The notes: generated by a model from the sequence alone, not told the origin. 64,000 bases of DNA from Malachius bipustulatus (GCA_910589415.1 OU342634.1:24859144-24923143); one strand, 5' to 3'; counted from the stretch's first letter, positions 35,774 to 46,651 are shown. Translations and numbers: made by a program.

Positions 35774-37496
35774 TGCAGCTTATTCTTTGTTTTCGATCTC
35801 AGCGTCAGCAAATAAAAGAAATAAAAGTTTAGCTGCGTGAGCAAAACAAAATTATAAAATCAGGGAATGTCAAAAGTAGCAGTAACGAGAGCTTGCAATG
35901 CAAGCGAAGGGCAAAATGTTGTTTCGACAAAAGATAATACTGCAAAAGAAACTTTCACGACAAATTTCTCTGAAGATAATGATGTTGAATAACTTGAAAA
36001 CTGAATCAAATACTATCAGAGTGCTAGTTATTCTGCTGCTTTAATTATTAAAAAGGTACACCCTATATATAGGTATCTAAGGTAGGTTAGGGATGCCAAA
36101 GAGTTCTTCAGTTCTTATTAACTCAATTTGCTCGAGTTCTTATTTTTATTGTGCTACCTAAACTCTATGAAGAACTAATAAAAAGTAGATTTAGGGTTAT
36201 AAAGATGTTAATGTGATTTTCAAAGAATAAGTTAAAATGTACAGATGTTTAATGAGCAAATTATGGTTTACATTTCCTGTTTAATTAAAATCAAATAATT
36301 ATCCTGTCTTATTTTAAAAGCTTTAAAATTGATATAAGTTTAAACAACCAGTTTGTTTAAAAAAATAAAGGATCCTTTACCTTGCACAGTTGTGTACAAA
36401 AGAATAAAATACTTCCGATATCATTTATATCGGGAAAGATAAAGTTCGTGAGTGATAATTAATTAATTTACTTAGTTAGCACTGATCTTCTAGTCCTTCC
36501 TCGTCATGATCGGTGAGATAAAATAAAAAGCAACTTACAGTTTCCTGGATGAGGCTGATTGAGGTAAAAACTGTCTTTATTTTGACAGTAAAAAGGATAT
36601 TAATAACTCCTGGACTTTGCTAGGTGTGGTGCTTAATCAGGCATTGAAATCTCCAGAAGAAAACCAGCAGGTGTAGGGACCGCGCCCTGACGAGGCTCCT
36701 GGGGTTGAAAGGTCGTAAACAGCACTAGCACCGGGAAAATGTTCTGTTGTTATTGGAGATCTTCGAAATGTTGATTTATTTCACCTTGGATGAATAAAAA
36801 CGGTGGAAAGATCCTTCAGATAGTTGAAGAACAAAAATGGGCCACGCTCCCTTTTGTCTCCTAGTTCAAGATGGCTTCCTCGGTCGCAATAGGCAATTAA
36901 CTCAGATAATTAGTAAATACCGGAGAAGACAAGGTATTTACCAAAGATAAAGGTAAGATAAAGGTACCAGGTAAAGTTTAGATAAAATCCCAGAAGCTAA
37001 AAATAAGTAATAATCGAATTAAAACCTATCTTCAAAAATATTTGTAATGGCGACTTACCCTGAACAACAGGCTTCGATGGGAACGATCAAGAGAATCAAC
37101 TTTCTTGATGGACAGATAAAAAGGAAGTGAATTCAGTTCCGTGAACTTAAGAGGAAATCCGCCTTCGGTTGGTGAAAGGAGAAATGTCATGGGCAGATAC
37201 TGAAATCTGATTGACAGTTGACAACTTATTTGGTTCCTGAAAGGAACTCAAGATCGGACTGAAACGACAACTTATTTGGTTCCTGAAAGGAACTCAAAAT
37301 CGAAGTGAAACGAAACGTGCAATGCCATCTAGTAGTGAATTATCCAGACAGTACCAGCGCCGGAATACGGTGTGGGTAGTCAGTTTAAAGATGTGATCTA
37401 TATTGTAGAGAGTTGTAGGGAACTGTAATTTTACAATTCTCTTTAAAACGAGGGAAGCTTTGCAAGGAGGACAACAGGTGACGTATTCACGCTACA
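35774..37496 (-). repeat. 3' LTR
   Basis: It is identical to the other LTR except at three positions (about 36,472, 37,394 and 37,492). A 46-bp direct repeat occurs twice in tandem at 37,220-37,265 and 37,266-37,311, each with a GTTCCTGAAAGGAAC hairpin, in both LTRs. Confidence 0.97.
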
Positions 37497-37507
37497 CACC
37501 TCCCCTT
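37497..37507 (-). promoter_or_regulatory. Polypurine tract
   Basis: Read on the minus strand, AAGGGGAGGTG directly abuts the TGTA start of the 3' LTR. Position and composition fit the plus-strand DNA primer of LTR retrotransposons. Confidence 0.8.
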
Positions 37508-37929
37508 ACCGATGCAAGAGAAAATTCAAAAACTAGAAGAAAATTCTAGTTCTTTCTATACCCGTAGAAGGGTATACATGAAGGTATGATTGTGGATGAC
37601 CAACAAGGACAACACAAATCGAAAAAGAGAGAGAATAGTGTTCTACAAAAACAGACCTTGTAAAAGTTTTCTACCATGTTTACTATTTGTTCAGATAATA
37701 TCACACAGTTAGTCACTTTAACTAGCTATATAATATAAAAAGAAATATTTAATTCGCTCATGCAGATTAAATTTATAATTACAAAACCTTAATGCTAAGT
37801 AGATAAAAGAAAATGTACATGCATTCTTTCTAGATAACATGCTACTAAGTTGATTATTATTATAAACACTTATAATTAGATATTGTATATACAAGAATTA
37901 AAATTAAGTTATAACATTTCGGTATAACA

Positions 37930-38355
37930 GGCTCGCTGTTAATAGAGCTACGTTGTTCTGTTTGATGTTCAACCACCCATAGTTTTGAACACTACTTCAG
38001 CCTGGGGTTTCAAAAACCGCCAACACTGAAGGACTAAGAAAATTGCTATGGGAGTTTTCACACAAACTAAAACTCTCGGAAACAGGGCTGCTACTCGATA
38101 GAATGGACAACTAAATAAATCCAGAAATTCTGACTTCATCATAAAAAGTCAAGGTAACGGAATAGATACAATTAGACATATATATACAGAGATTGAGGTA
38201 AATCGATTTCTCGATATAACAGTAGTGCTGTTAATAGATCTGTGCCGTTCTATTTGACGTTCGACTGCCCATGGTTTTGAACACTACTTCAGCCTGGGGT
38301 TTCAAAAACCGCCAACACTGAAGGACTAAGAAATGCCATGGGAATCTCCCATCGA
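37930..38355 (-). repeat. Direct repeat of about 130 bp in the 3' internal region
   Basis: GTTTTGAACACTACTTCAGC, then CTGGGGTTTCAAAAACCGCC and AACACTGAAGGACTAAGAAA occur at about 37,982-38,042 and again at 38,274-38,334, within longer, less similar copies. The stretch between the polypurine tract and ORF3 is otherwise non-coding. Confidence 0.85.
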
Positions 38356-38583
38356 ACAAACACAGCCTCCAAAACAGGGCTAATTGTTTTAGGTAGTGTG
38401 GACATTCAAATTCGATGTCAAGGAAAAGCTTGAACTTAACTATCTAGGTTAAGGCAAACGAGGAAATAACTTTGTTCGATAACCAGCTAACTCAAAAAGG
38501 TATTCACAAGCATATGCTTAGAAAAGAGATAAGATACATAGAAAGTAGATAGAAAAGGATATAAATGGTGACCAGAAATAGAA

Positions 38584-39738
38584 TCAGCATTCCCAAGACG
38601 TTCTAGTAGCTACTTTCATACTAGGCGACCATACTCCACAGGCATCCTGGATTCTGCGATTTACGAAGTTAAATGGAGATTCAGATTTTCGTAGGATAAA
38701 ACCCGATTTGTAATAAAATTTGACCAATCGTTTGCCCAAAATTATCCAGAATTCTGAGTCTCTAAGCACAGGTTGTTTCGGTTTCTCCAAGGTAACTATC
38801 TGATATGCAGGGATATCTGTAGTGGGGGCAAGTCGGTCTAATGGGGGAGTTGTCAGAGGGAGTAAAAGTTCTCCTTCACTTGGGGACGTGTTGGTATTGT
38901 GATGAAAATGCCAATAAAGAAGATAAGAAATGTGCAGCCCTCTGCATATGATGTGGGACAACAGCAGACTACAATGACAAGGTATCTCAAAACGCACCTG
39001 TGAGGCATAGGAACGGTCTATAGCGTAAGCCATCTTAAAATCACGCAAAGGGGTAAAATCTCTACCCGATGGCGAGTACCGGTCTATAAGAGCTGGGTAA
39101 TACGTTCTTCTTAGGTCGATCCCACAAGTCTTCTTGTTACACCTCTTAAGTGCAATATCATCAAAAGGGAAAGCTATAGCGAGTAGAACCTTTTCTTGAC
39201 ACGTTAGATAGGGTGTGATGAGTTTTCTGATTAGAACTCCGTCAGGATCCGTCCGTACTGAGGGCAGGCAGGAAGGGTTTGGTCCTCTTTTGAATTTATT
39301 CGGCCTGTAACGGCCTAATTCTGATGGCTTTGGTTTGTTATAAATTCCCACGAACGCCAAATTTCCTACTGAGACACTATCTGCACTAGGGTTTTCCGCC
39401 GCTATTATCTCAGTTGAAAGGTGTCTGGCATTGAAGCTGCTCAACGACCAACGAACGTCTATACCGTTCTCTCGACATATTTCTCTCGAAATTTCGAATT
39501 GTTCCTCATCAATAGGAACTCTCGGGTGGTCATGAGTTAATACGGCATGCGCGGTTAGGAATTTAAAATAACGCTCCTTTTCCACTAGAAAAACATCTTT
39601 GTCCAATTGGACATGCCATGGCTGAAGACCTGGATTTACTTCGAAATCACGCATATTTTTCATTTCAGCCCAGAGTTTCATATTGAACCTCTTCTTCCTG
39701 GGATCAGATTGATGAACGCCTTGCCTCTTGGGGGGCAT
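38584..39738 (-). CDS. Third ORF of the retrotransposon, unknown function
   Basis: An uninterrupted 384-codon ORF lies downstream of pol, where envelope genes sit in errantivirus-like Gypsy elements. It does not look like an envelope: the N-terminus is basic (MPPKRQG, DPRKKRF) with no signal peptide, and the only hydrophobic stretch, residues 254-280, is broken by His, Cys and Arg. A CNKKTCG pair of cysteines lies near residue 200. I recognise no domain. About 1.15 kb of non-coding sequence separates it from pol, so it probably needs its own spliced or internal transcript. An intact frame in a young element suggests it is under selection or was recently acquired. Confidence 0.8.
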   Translation of the reverse strand: MPPKRQGVHQSDPRKKRFNMKLWAEMKNMRDFEVNPGLQPWHVQLDKDVFLVEKERYFKFLTAHAVLTHDHPRVPIDEEQFEISREICRENGIDVRWSLSSFNARHLSTEIIAAENPSADSVSVGNLAFVGIYNKPKPSELGRYRPNKFKRGPNPSCLPSVRTDPDGVLIRKLITPYLTCQEKVLLAIAFPFDDIALKRCNKKTCGIDLRRTYYPALIDRYSPSGRDFTPLRDFKMAYAIDRSYASQVRFEIPCHCSLLLSHIICRGLHISYLLYWHFHHNTNTSPSEGELLLPLTTPPLDRLAPTTDIPAYQIVTLEKPKQPVLRDSEFWIILGKRLVKFYYKSGFILRKSESPFNFVNRRIQDACGVWSPSMKVATRTSWEC

Positions 39739-40891
39739 TTTTCCACTGTAATAGAAGAAAAACTAAATGAAGATAATTCTATTCTCTCATGAGACAATAG
39801 AGATACTAGACAATTGTCATTCTAACTATTACCAGACACAAAGGGACAGACTAAGATATTAAAGACACATTAAGATAATTCCATCTCTTGGAGAGATAAG
39901 AAAACGGGAAAGTCGTTTTCATCATGGAGATAAGGGGTCTTCGACACCAGTGTTCAGATTCCTTTACATCAGCACTGAGTATCTAGAGCCTCCTTTGCAA
40001 ATTCTGAACTCGAATTCACGTAGATTTATATTTTCCATCCGGGAAAATATTCGCAGGGAAGATAATGATTAGCTATCATTTCATTATGATGCTAATAGGT
40101 AAAGGTATTAAGGTAAGATAAGATAATTTCTTTTCTTCATTGAAAAGAATATCTAAGATAAACATTAGTCACCATTTTGTTATGGAACTAATAGGTATAG
40201 ATAAGATAAGATAAGATCATTTCTTTCCTTCTTCGAAAAGGAATATCCAAGATAAGCATTAGTCACCATTTCATTATGGTACTAATAGATAAAGTAAGGT
40301 AAGATAAAGATAACCTGTTGTCTTTTGCTTGGACAAACAGGGCAGTTTTCTCTTTAGCCTAAGGCAGGGCGGAAACTGTCGGGAAAGCACCCGTGGATAG
40401 ATAGTAGATAAGATAAAGGTAAAAGACAAGATAAGGTAGATACGACGGTAAGATAGTGTTTTCCTTTGGTTCAATGAACACAAGAAAACTTAAGAGATAA
40501 CATTAGACTCGCAAACGTTAGCCAGATAGGATAGATGAGTAGTTTCTTCTTAAGGTAATAGTTTAGATAACCAGAAAAATTATGGGTTCTCAAAATTTGA
40601 GCGATAGAACAAGATAAGAGACTGAGGATAACAGATACCGATCCCAAAATTAGCAACATTTATACTTTGAGATCTCACATTCACACAGCTAGTTTCGAGA
40701 TCCTTGAGAAATGCCTTGAAAGATACGTTGCTCATTCTGCATACATTCTTCATTCATTCTTGATACGACAAGAGACATAGCATTCTCAATTCACGTATTG
40801 TCAAACCTCATTCCAAACAGGAGTTTGTATATGCTATAGAGAAGATAGAAGTTAGGTAGAAATAAAATTTCTGGAAAGAGAAGGAAGTGAA
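39739..40891 (-). repeat. Non-coding spacer with GATAAGATAAG-rich 95-bp repeats
   Basis: Between pol and ORF3, a unit with CATTAGTCACCATTTCATTA, then TGGTACTAATAG and AAGATAAGATAA occurs about three times (starting near 40,068, 40,163 and 40,257) with a period close to 95 bp. GATAAG tracts continue to about 40,460. No open frame here has a domain. Confidence 0.75.
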
Positions 40892-43800
40892 CTATTCATT
40901 AATTTGTGGCGGATCTTTGCCTCCATACGCCTTTAAGTCCTTCACATGCCAGCGACCTAGCGGGTTGCCTTCCTGATCCTGTAGTTCGTACACTAATCTA
41001 GATATTGCCTTGGAAATTCGGCAAAGTACGAATTTGGGGGCCAGTTTAGCAGCAAAGTTCTTTGCAGCGTTCGAAAGGGGGTAAGTATGTTTCCATACTA
41101 ACTCTCCTTCCTGGAAAACATCTGGGCGCTTACGTAGATCATAATACTTCTTATTTACGTCATAAGCCTTTTTTAATTTGACTCTGACATCTTCAAAGAT
41201 AGGAGGTAATCTGGAGATATCATTTTCCCTATGCACATAAGAAAGATCTTCTGGTAGGGCAAGGTAGTTATTTTCGACAGGACCATAAAAGGTTCCGTCG
41301 ATAGGTATGTTTCGAGCGAAAACAAGAAAAGCAGGAAAATGTTTGGTGACTTCGTTCTCAGACAAATTAATTGCCTGGGCCACCTTGTGGACATTTTTAT
41401 CCCAGTCTTTGTGATTATCTTTCACATAAGACGAGATAGCGGTAAGCAAAGTTCGATTGGTCCTCTCGGTAGGGTTGACTTGTGACAAGTGTCTAGCACT
41501 ATACCACAAATTAACTTGGTACTCTTCCAATAACTTGGTGAACTGAGTACTCTTAAAAATCTGAGCGTTATCGCAGAGAACAATTTGAGGGACACCAAAG
41601 ATCAAGAAAACTTGATTTTCGAGATATTTTACAACTGCAGCTGCGGTTGCGTTCGGCATGGGCTTTACCAGCACGAATTTGGAGAACCAATCTGTGACTA
41701 CGAGAAGTTGTGTATTCCTGGCCTTCGACCTAGGAAAGGGGCCCATAAAGTCTATGGAGATAAATTGAAAAGGAAAGCTTATGCTTTTGTAACCACCCAT
41801 TAAACCAGCACGAGCGACATTAGTCGATTTGTGAGCACCGCAAACCTGACAATTTCGTATGAACCTCTTCACCGTTAGGTCCATTTTGGGCCAATAGTAG
41901 AATTCCGATATTCGTGCCTTGGTTTTTCTTACGCCGAAATGGGCCGAAGTAGGGGGGTTATGAAAAGACGCGACAACATCGTCCCTATTTGGTGTAGGTA
42001 TGACTATTTTCCAATTGGAAAGATTTGACGATAAGGAATGGTTCGGCTTCAGATGTTTGAGAAGAAGACCGTTTTCAACCGTGAAATTTGGGTAACTATC
42101 TGGATTTCCCGTGACGTTTTCCACCATTTTCCTATACCACTCATCTGGTGTAAGATCATTCGCGGTTAAGAGAGAGATATTTCGAGAAAGGAAATCTGCT
42201 GGAACATTACAAGATCCCTTGCGATGTTTCATCTCATAATTGAACTGACTAAGTCGTACACACCACCTAGCTAAACGACCTGTGGGCTCCTTAAAATTTT
42301 TAAGCCAGAGAAGAGAGGCATGGTCGGTATAGACCGTGAATTTGGTGCCTTCAACATAGGGACGAAAATGCTCTATGCCGAAAAGGACTCCGAGGCATTC
42401 TTTTTCGGTAGCATAGTATTTCCTCTCTGCCTTAGAGAGAGTGCGACTAGCGTAGGCTATTGGGTGTTCGAAACCTTCGTCTTCTTGATACAGAACTGCG
42501 CCGATTCCATAGTCACTCGCATCAGTTTGTATGCAGAAAGGCTTGGAAAAATCAGGGCTAGCCAAGACAGGGGCCGATGTTAGGCGTTCTTTAAGAAGTT
42601 TAAAGGCTTGGTCAGCTTCTGAAGTCCAAGTAATAGACTGTCCCTTCTTTCTATTGTGCAAAAGCGCAGAGATAGGGGCACTAATAGTGGAAAAGTCTTT
42701 GACGAATCTACGATAATATTGCAAAATGCCTAGAATGTGCCTGACACCTGTGGTGTTGCGAGGAATGGGAGCTTCTGTGATTGACTTTACTTTGTCTTCA
42801 CAAACACGGAGACCTTGTTTGTCTACAATAAATCCAAGGAAAGAAAGAGAGTCACGACAAAATTGACACTTCTTAAAATTCACAGTGAGGTTGGCCTTAC
42901 GTAACCTTTCATAGACTTCGTTTAGAACTTCAAGATGTTTCTCAAAGGTATGAGTGACAACTATTATGTCATCCAGATAAACAAAAACGAACGGCTCGAG
43001 GTCAGGTCCAATGATCCTGTCCATGAGACGTTGTTGCGTTTGCGCGCTGTTCCGCAAACCAAAAGGCATACGCCGGAACTGGTATAAACCCCTTCCGGGT
43101 ACTATAAAAGCTGTCTTTGGACGTGAATCAGCGTCTAGAGGTACTTGGAAAAAGGCTTGCTTTAAGTCTATAGAGGAAAGAAAATTAGCGTCTCGCAGTT
43201 TACAGAGAATGGAATCAATCCTAGGTAGAGGGTATGCATCATGGGTGGTAACTTCGTTTAGTTTTCTCCCATCAAAGCACATGCGATAGGTATTATCCTT
43301 TTTCTTCACTAAAAGGACTGGCGAACACCAGGGGGAATTACTTTTCTCTATGATGTTAAGTTTCAAAAGCTTATCAATTTCCTCATTTAGAAATTTTTGA
43401 ACTGCCGGAGACAAGGGATACTGCCTTTGCCTAAAAGGTTTGGCATTCGGGGTCTCTATAGAATGACAGAGAACAGAAGTTTCTGGCAGCACATCAATAG
43501 GAGATAAAATTTGAAATTTTTCGATAATCGGGTTCAATTTCACGACATCTTCAGGAGGGAGAGTAGAAAGATCATGGATTCTACTTATGGTGCTAACCTG
43601 GGGTTCATCAAAACAAGAGGGAGGATCCACTCGGTCTCTAACCTCAAATGAATCTCTGGAAAAATCAATAGAGATATTGAAAGCTATGGCCACGTTCATA
43701 CCTAAGATAATCTCGGGCAAGATAGAAGGTACAACATGAAAACGAACAACTTTAGTGACGTCATCAATTGTTAAGGTAAGGTCCAAGATTGAAGTTACAG

Positions 43801-44317
43801 GTAATGGTGAACCATCTGCATTTCGAAGGGAACATAAGAGATCTGAATTTCCAGAGGAATCATGGGTTCTGCCGAAAATTTCTTTTATGACTTCTACATC
43901 ACAAACCGAAATATTCGCTCCAGTGTCAAAAAGAGCAGTGAAACGCTTTCCTTGCATATCCACCGAGATATAGGGACGATTATCTACTGGATCTGGTTGT
44001 AGAATTTGAGACACGATTGGGGGTATCATTTCAGGGGTCGTAGACCTACTAGGTTTATTTTTAGGGATTACAATTGGAGTCCGATAGAAATCAGAGACTC
44101 TATTTAACCAGACCTTCCACATATTCCTTTGATGGTGGAGGTCCGCAGTCGTAAAGATAATTACTTTTGGTTTTCGGAGGGGCTTGCGTGTTTTGTATCC
44201 ACGGGCCTCTTCGTAGGGAGAGATACTTTTGGGTGTCTTGACTCCTGCTGCGTTGCACCCTGACGCGCAGTCTTCTCGTTTTTTGGGCGAGAATAGTTCG
44301 GTGAGCAAGAGGGACAT
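40892..44317 (-). CDS. pol: Retrotransposon Pol polyprotein
   Basis: This is an 1,141-codon frame, -1 relative to gag and overlapping it by 157 nt. It has an aspartic protease with DTGA at residues 131-134. A reverse transcriptase follows, with MPFGLRNS near 418 and the YLDD catalytic motif at 447-450. RNase H shows TDAS (Asp 599), Glu 640 and Asp 665. The integrase has an HHCC zinc finger (His 786, His 793, Cys 823, Cys 826) and catalytic Asp 856, Asp 916 and Glu 951, the last two 34 residues apart. No chromodomain is apparent at the C-terminus. Translation is expected by -1 frameshifting from gag at 44,278-44,284; the ATG at 44,315-44,317 may not be used. No stops or missing catalytic residues were found, which argues for activity. 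Confidence 0.97.
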   Translation of the reverse strand: MSLLLTELFSPKKREDCASGCNAAGVKTPKSISPYEEARGYKTRKPLRKPKVIIFTTADLHHQRNMWKVWLNRVSDFYRTPIVIPKNKPSRSTTPEMIPPIVSQILQPDPVDNRPYISVDMQGKRFTALFDTGANISVCDVEVIKEIFGRTHDSSGNSDLLCSLRNADGSPLPVTSILDLTLTIDDVTKVVRFHVVPSILPEIILGMNVAIAFNISIDFSRDSFEVRDRVDPPSCFDEPQVSTISRIHDLSTLPPEDVVKLNPIIEKFQILSPIDVLPETSVLCHSIETPNAKPFRQRQYPLSPAVQKFLNEEIDKLLKLNIIEKSNSPWCSPVLLVKKKDNTYRMCFDGRKLNEVTTHDAYPLPRIDSILCKLRDANFLSSIDLKQAFFQVPLDADSRPKTAFIVPGRGLYQFRRMPFGLRNSAQTQQRLMDRIIGPDLEPFVFVYLDDIIVVTHTFEKHLEVLNEVYERLRKANLTVNFKKCQFCRDSLSFLGFIVDKQGLRVCEDKVKSITEAPIPRNTTGVRHILGILQYYRRFVKDFSTISAPISALLHNRKKGQSITWTSEADQAFKLLKERLTSAPVLASPDFSKPFCIQTDASDYGIGAVLYQEDEGFEHPIAYASRTLSKAERKYYATEKECLGVLFGIEHFRPYVEGTKFTVYTDHASLLWLKNFKEPTGRLARWCVRLSQFNYEMKHRKGSCNVPADFLSRNISLLTANDLTPDEWYRKMVENVTGNPDSYPNFTVENGLLLKHLKPNHSLSSNLSNWKIVIPTPNRDDVVASFHNPPTSAHFGVRKTKARISEFYYWPKMDLTVKRFIRNCQVCGAHKSTNVARAGLMGGYKSISFPFQFISIDFMGPFPRSKARNTQLLVVTDWFSKFVLVKPMPNATAAAVVKYLENQVFLIFGVPQIVLCDNAQIFKSTQFTKLLEEYQVNLWYSARHLSQVNPTERTNRTLLTAISSYVKDNHKDWDKNVHKVAQAINLSENEVTKHFPAFLVFARNIPIDGTFYGPVENNYLALPEDLSYVHRENDISRLPPIFEDVRVKLKKAYDVNKKYYDLRKRPDVFQEGELVWKHTYPLSNAAKNFAAKLAPKFVLCRISKAISRLVYELQDQEGNPLGRWHVKDLKAYGGKDPPQINE

Positions 44318-45552
44318 TTTGGTTTAAAAACATCTTTCTTTCCACAACCATAGCAGAAAATAGTTCTGGGTTTTCGACATTTAGGGTAAAGATGACCCTG
44401 GTTAGAACAATTCCAACAGAAAGGTAAAGAAGCTTGGTCGTGACCTACATCACGTTTTCCTGAAAGACGAGAAGTTGACCTTGAAGGGACAAAGGAATGT
44501 TTTGCCGATGTTAGAATGGCCTCATCTGGACATGCCAGGTCTGAACTAAGGAGGCTATGCACCTTCTTTGAGGGAGGGGGTCGATATTTAGAAATCATGG
44601 CCCTATTGTCTTCTAGCTTCTTGCATATAGAGATAATCTCATCGGCAGTTGACACTTCAACCAGAGCCAAATGGTTCAAGAAGTAGGGGTGTAGATTCCG
44701 CTTTATGATCTTAAACTGTTCCTCCTCTGAGGGAATAATTGAAAGTCTTTTGAAAAGTTCTTTCATGGAGGCTACATACAGGGCTACTAGCTCCTCTTCT
44801 CCTTGAGTGCGATGATTTATCTCATTGAGAAGATCATCATCGTAAGATAGGGGTAAGAAAGTTTCCTTCAACTTCAACTTAATTTCTTGCCAAGATTTTA
44901 ACGAACCGGCAACACTGCGATACCAGGTGAGGGCCTTATCCTCAAATAAGTCAACTGCTGAAGTAAAAAGATTCTCATCGGAAACATTCCGCGAGATTTG
45001 CAATTCTCGAACCCTTTCTAGGAAATAAATCAGGTTGTCTTTATTAGAGCCTGAAAACCTTAGATTCCACTTATGTACAGGGACACTGTACTTGGTACTA
45101 GTTGTTGAGGTAGATGATTGCGAGATATCAGAAACAGGAGGAACGACTGGTTCATTCTCATCCAACTTCAGAAGCCATTCTCCCTCCAACTGGAGTGCTT
45201 CTCCATAAGCCTCATCTCTATGAAATTTCTTAGAAGCATCAGCTTCAACATTTAATCTGTTTATTCGAGCGATAACATGATCCACTCGAAAAGGGATACG
45301 TCTGCTTGCAAGATCAGTGAACAATCCAGAAGCTTCAGGAATCTTTTTCTTTAAATCTAGCAAAGTTGCTTTGATTTCAGAAAGATCCTTATCAAAATCG
45401 TAGGGTGAATCTAACGCTACCGTAGAATCTTCCCTATTAATAAGCGCTCGGAATTGTTTCCTTCGCTTGTCTTGCGTACTTTGAGGTGTTTGGTTCCTCA
45501 ACGCAATCTCATAGGTAAGCTCATCGCTGAGCAGGGCTGAAGCGGGGTTCAT
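44161..45552 (-). CDS. gag: Retrotransposon Gag polyprotein
   Basis: This 463-codon ORF encodes the capsid and nucleocapsid precursor that packages the element RNA. The middle region is alpha-helical, with a conserved retrotransposon-gag-like stretch (DKALTWYRSVAGSLKSWQE). Near the C-terminus, at about residues 379-392, is a canonical CCHC zinc knuckle, CWNCSNQGHLYPKC. A second knuckle-like motif at about 400-413, CYGCGKKDVFKPKC, keeps the three cysteines but has valine where histidine is expected. The ATG at 45,550-45,552 is the first in the frame, and 1.1 kb of leader separates it from the 5' LTR. The 3' end overlaps pol in the -1 frame. Confidence 0.95.
   Translation of the reverse strand: MNPASALLSDELTYEIALRNQTPQSTQDKRRKQFRALINREDSTVALDSPYDFDKDLSEIKATLLDLKKKIPEASGLFTDLASRRIPFRVDHVIARINRLNVEADASKKFHRDEAYGEALQLEGEWLLKLDENEPVVPPVSDISQSSTSTTSTKYSVPVHKWNLRFSGSNKDNLIYFLERVRELQISRNVSDENLFTSAVDLFEDKALTWYRSVAGSLKSWQEIKLKLKETFLPLSYDDDLLNEINHRTQGEEELVALYVASMKELFKRLSIIPSEEEQFKIIKRNLHPYFLNHLALVEVSTADEIISICKKLEDNRAMISKYRPPPSKKVHSLLSSDLACPDEAILTSAKHSFVPSRSTSRLSGKRDVGHDQASLPFCWNCSNQGHLYPKCRKPRTIFCYGCGKKDVFKPKCPSCSPNYSRPKNEKTARQGATQQESRHPKVSLPTKRPVDTKHASPSENQK
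44231..44284 (-). promoter_or_regulatory. gag-pol -1 ribosomal frameshift signal
   Basis: The minus strand has the heptamer A AAA AAC at 44,284-44,278, phased to gag codons (CCA AAA AAC), so a -1 slip enters pol directly. After a 7-nt spacer come CTGCG (44,270-44,266) and its complement CGCAG (44,252-44,248). The loop segment GGGTG (44,260-44,256) can pair with CACCC (44,235-44,231), giving an H-type pseudoknot with two 5-bp stems. Spacing and layout match known -1 signals. The structure is a prediction by eye. Confidence 0.85.
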
Positions 45553-46633
45553 TTTAGAAAAATGTAAGTACTACAATATAATATAGATAGATAAGAATAA
45601 AATTTTTTATTTTATTCTAGAGAGAAGACAGTAGTATTATCAGCACAGGTAGGTAACGTAGCACCTAGTGTACCTGGCCTAAATAAGGAAAGAATGAACC
45701 TGGCCTATATAAAGAAAGAATAAACCTGGCCTACTTGACTTGGCCGTGACGTCACGTCACCAGTACAAGTGAGAAAGAGAGAGATTTAAATTCAAAAGAA
45801 TTCCCTTCGTTTTAAAACGAAAAATAGGTCACGGTATTTCAAAAAAACTAAAATACCGATATAAGATATAATTTCTTAGTAGAGAGAGAGATAAAGGTAA
45901 TCTAGAGAGATACTAAGATAAGATAAGGCAATATTTAAATATGCATAGGTATGTCGGTAAGTACAGATATTCTCTAGAGTCGGTAAGGTAGGGATCGGAA
46001 GAAGTACATGTCACCATGACGTATCTTTACACGTAAAGAATTCACTTTCTACGTTAGACGTAAAGAATTGTCGTTGCTTTAGCAGTCTGTCAGCGTATGA
46101 CAATGACAGAGGGACACCAGTTGGAACAGCTGATCGATAATTCAGATATTTCGAATTTAACCTAAAATTCATGAGCGAAGGTATGAGATAATGTTAATGA
46201 AGGAAATGTTTGGATGTAACTTTCAAAGACAGTTTGATCGCAAAGCTCTCTTAAGAGTATCCTCTTTGCACGGGGTCAAACTTCTCTCAAAGCTTACTCG
46301 AGACTTTCGCGACGGTATTGACAACCACTCCGTAAAGCTCCTTTTCAAGGTTACCCTTTAGCGGCAGTGTAGCGGAAAGAATATAAGGTATTTTCGCGTC
46401 ACGACACTATTATTCACCAGCAGTAAAAGCACAATAACTAACTAAGACATTCTTAGACTAACATGCAAGTTTTCATGCAAATAAAAAGATAAGATAACTG
46501 TACGATACATCTGAACAAAATAATTTATGACGTTAATATCAATTTTCCATTTATAATGGGAACTAGGAAGAGATCAAGTGCTTTTATTTAATTAAGGTAG
46601 TTTCTAATCCAAAGTTTGTGGGTGTATTCGATT
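45553..46633 (-). other. Retrotransposon leader between PBS and gag
   Basis: No open frame of note. It contains short direct repeats (AACCTGGCCTA-type near 45,680-45,740) and GATAAGATA tracts like those in the 3' spacer. A packaging signal or internal ribosome entry would lie here if present. Confidence 0.6.
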
Positions 46634-46651
46634 CCCGCCGGGGAAATGCCA
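46634..46651 (-). promoter_or_regulatory. tRNA primer binding site
   Basis: Two bases (AT) after the 5' LTR ends in TGCA, the minus strand reads TGGCATTTCCCCGGCGGG. The leading TGG complements a tRNA CCA end. The plus-strand sequence resembles a tRNA T-arm (TTCGATTCCCGCC), but the distance from T-loop to CCA is two bases longer than standard, so I could not name the primer tRNA. Confidence 0.75.

Noticed and set aside
38584..39738. Envelope gene of an errantivirus
   Set aside because: The position fits, but there is no signal peptide, no clear membrane anchor and no recognisable envelope motif.
44315..44347. TTTAAAC heptamer at about 44,325-44,331 as the frameshift site
   Set aside because: It is out of phase with gag codons, and the -1 frame meets TAA there; the A AAA AAC site downstream is in phase.
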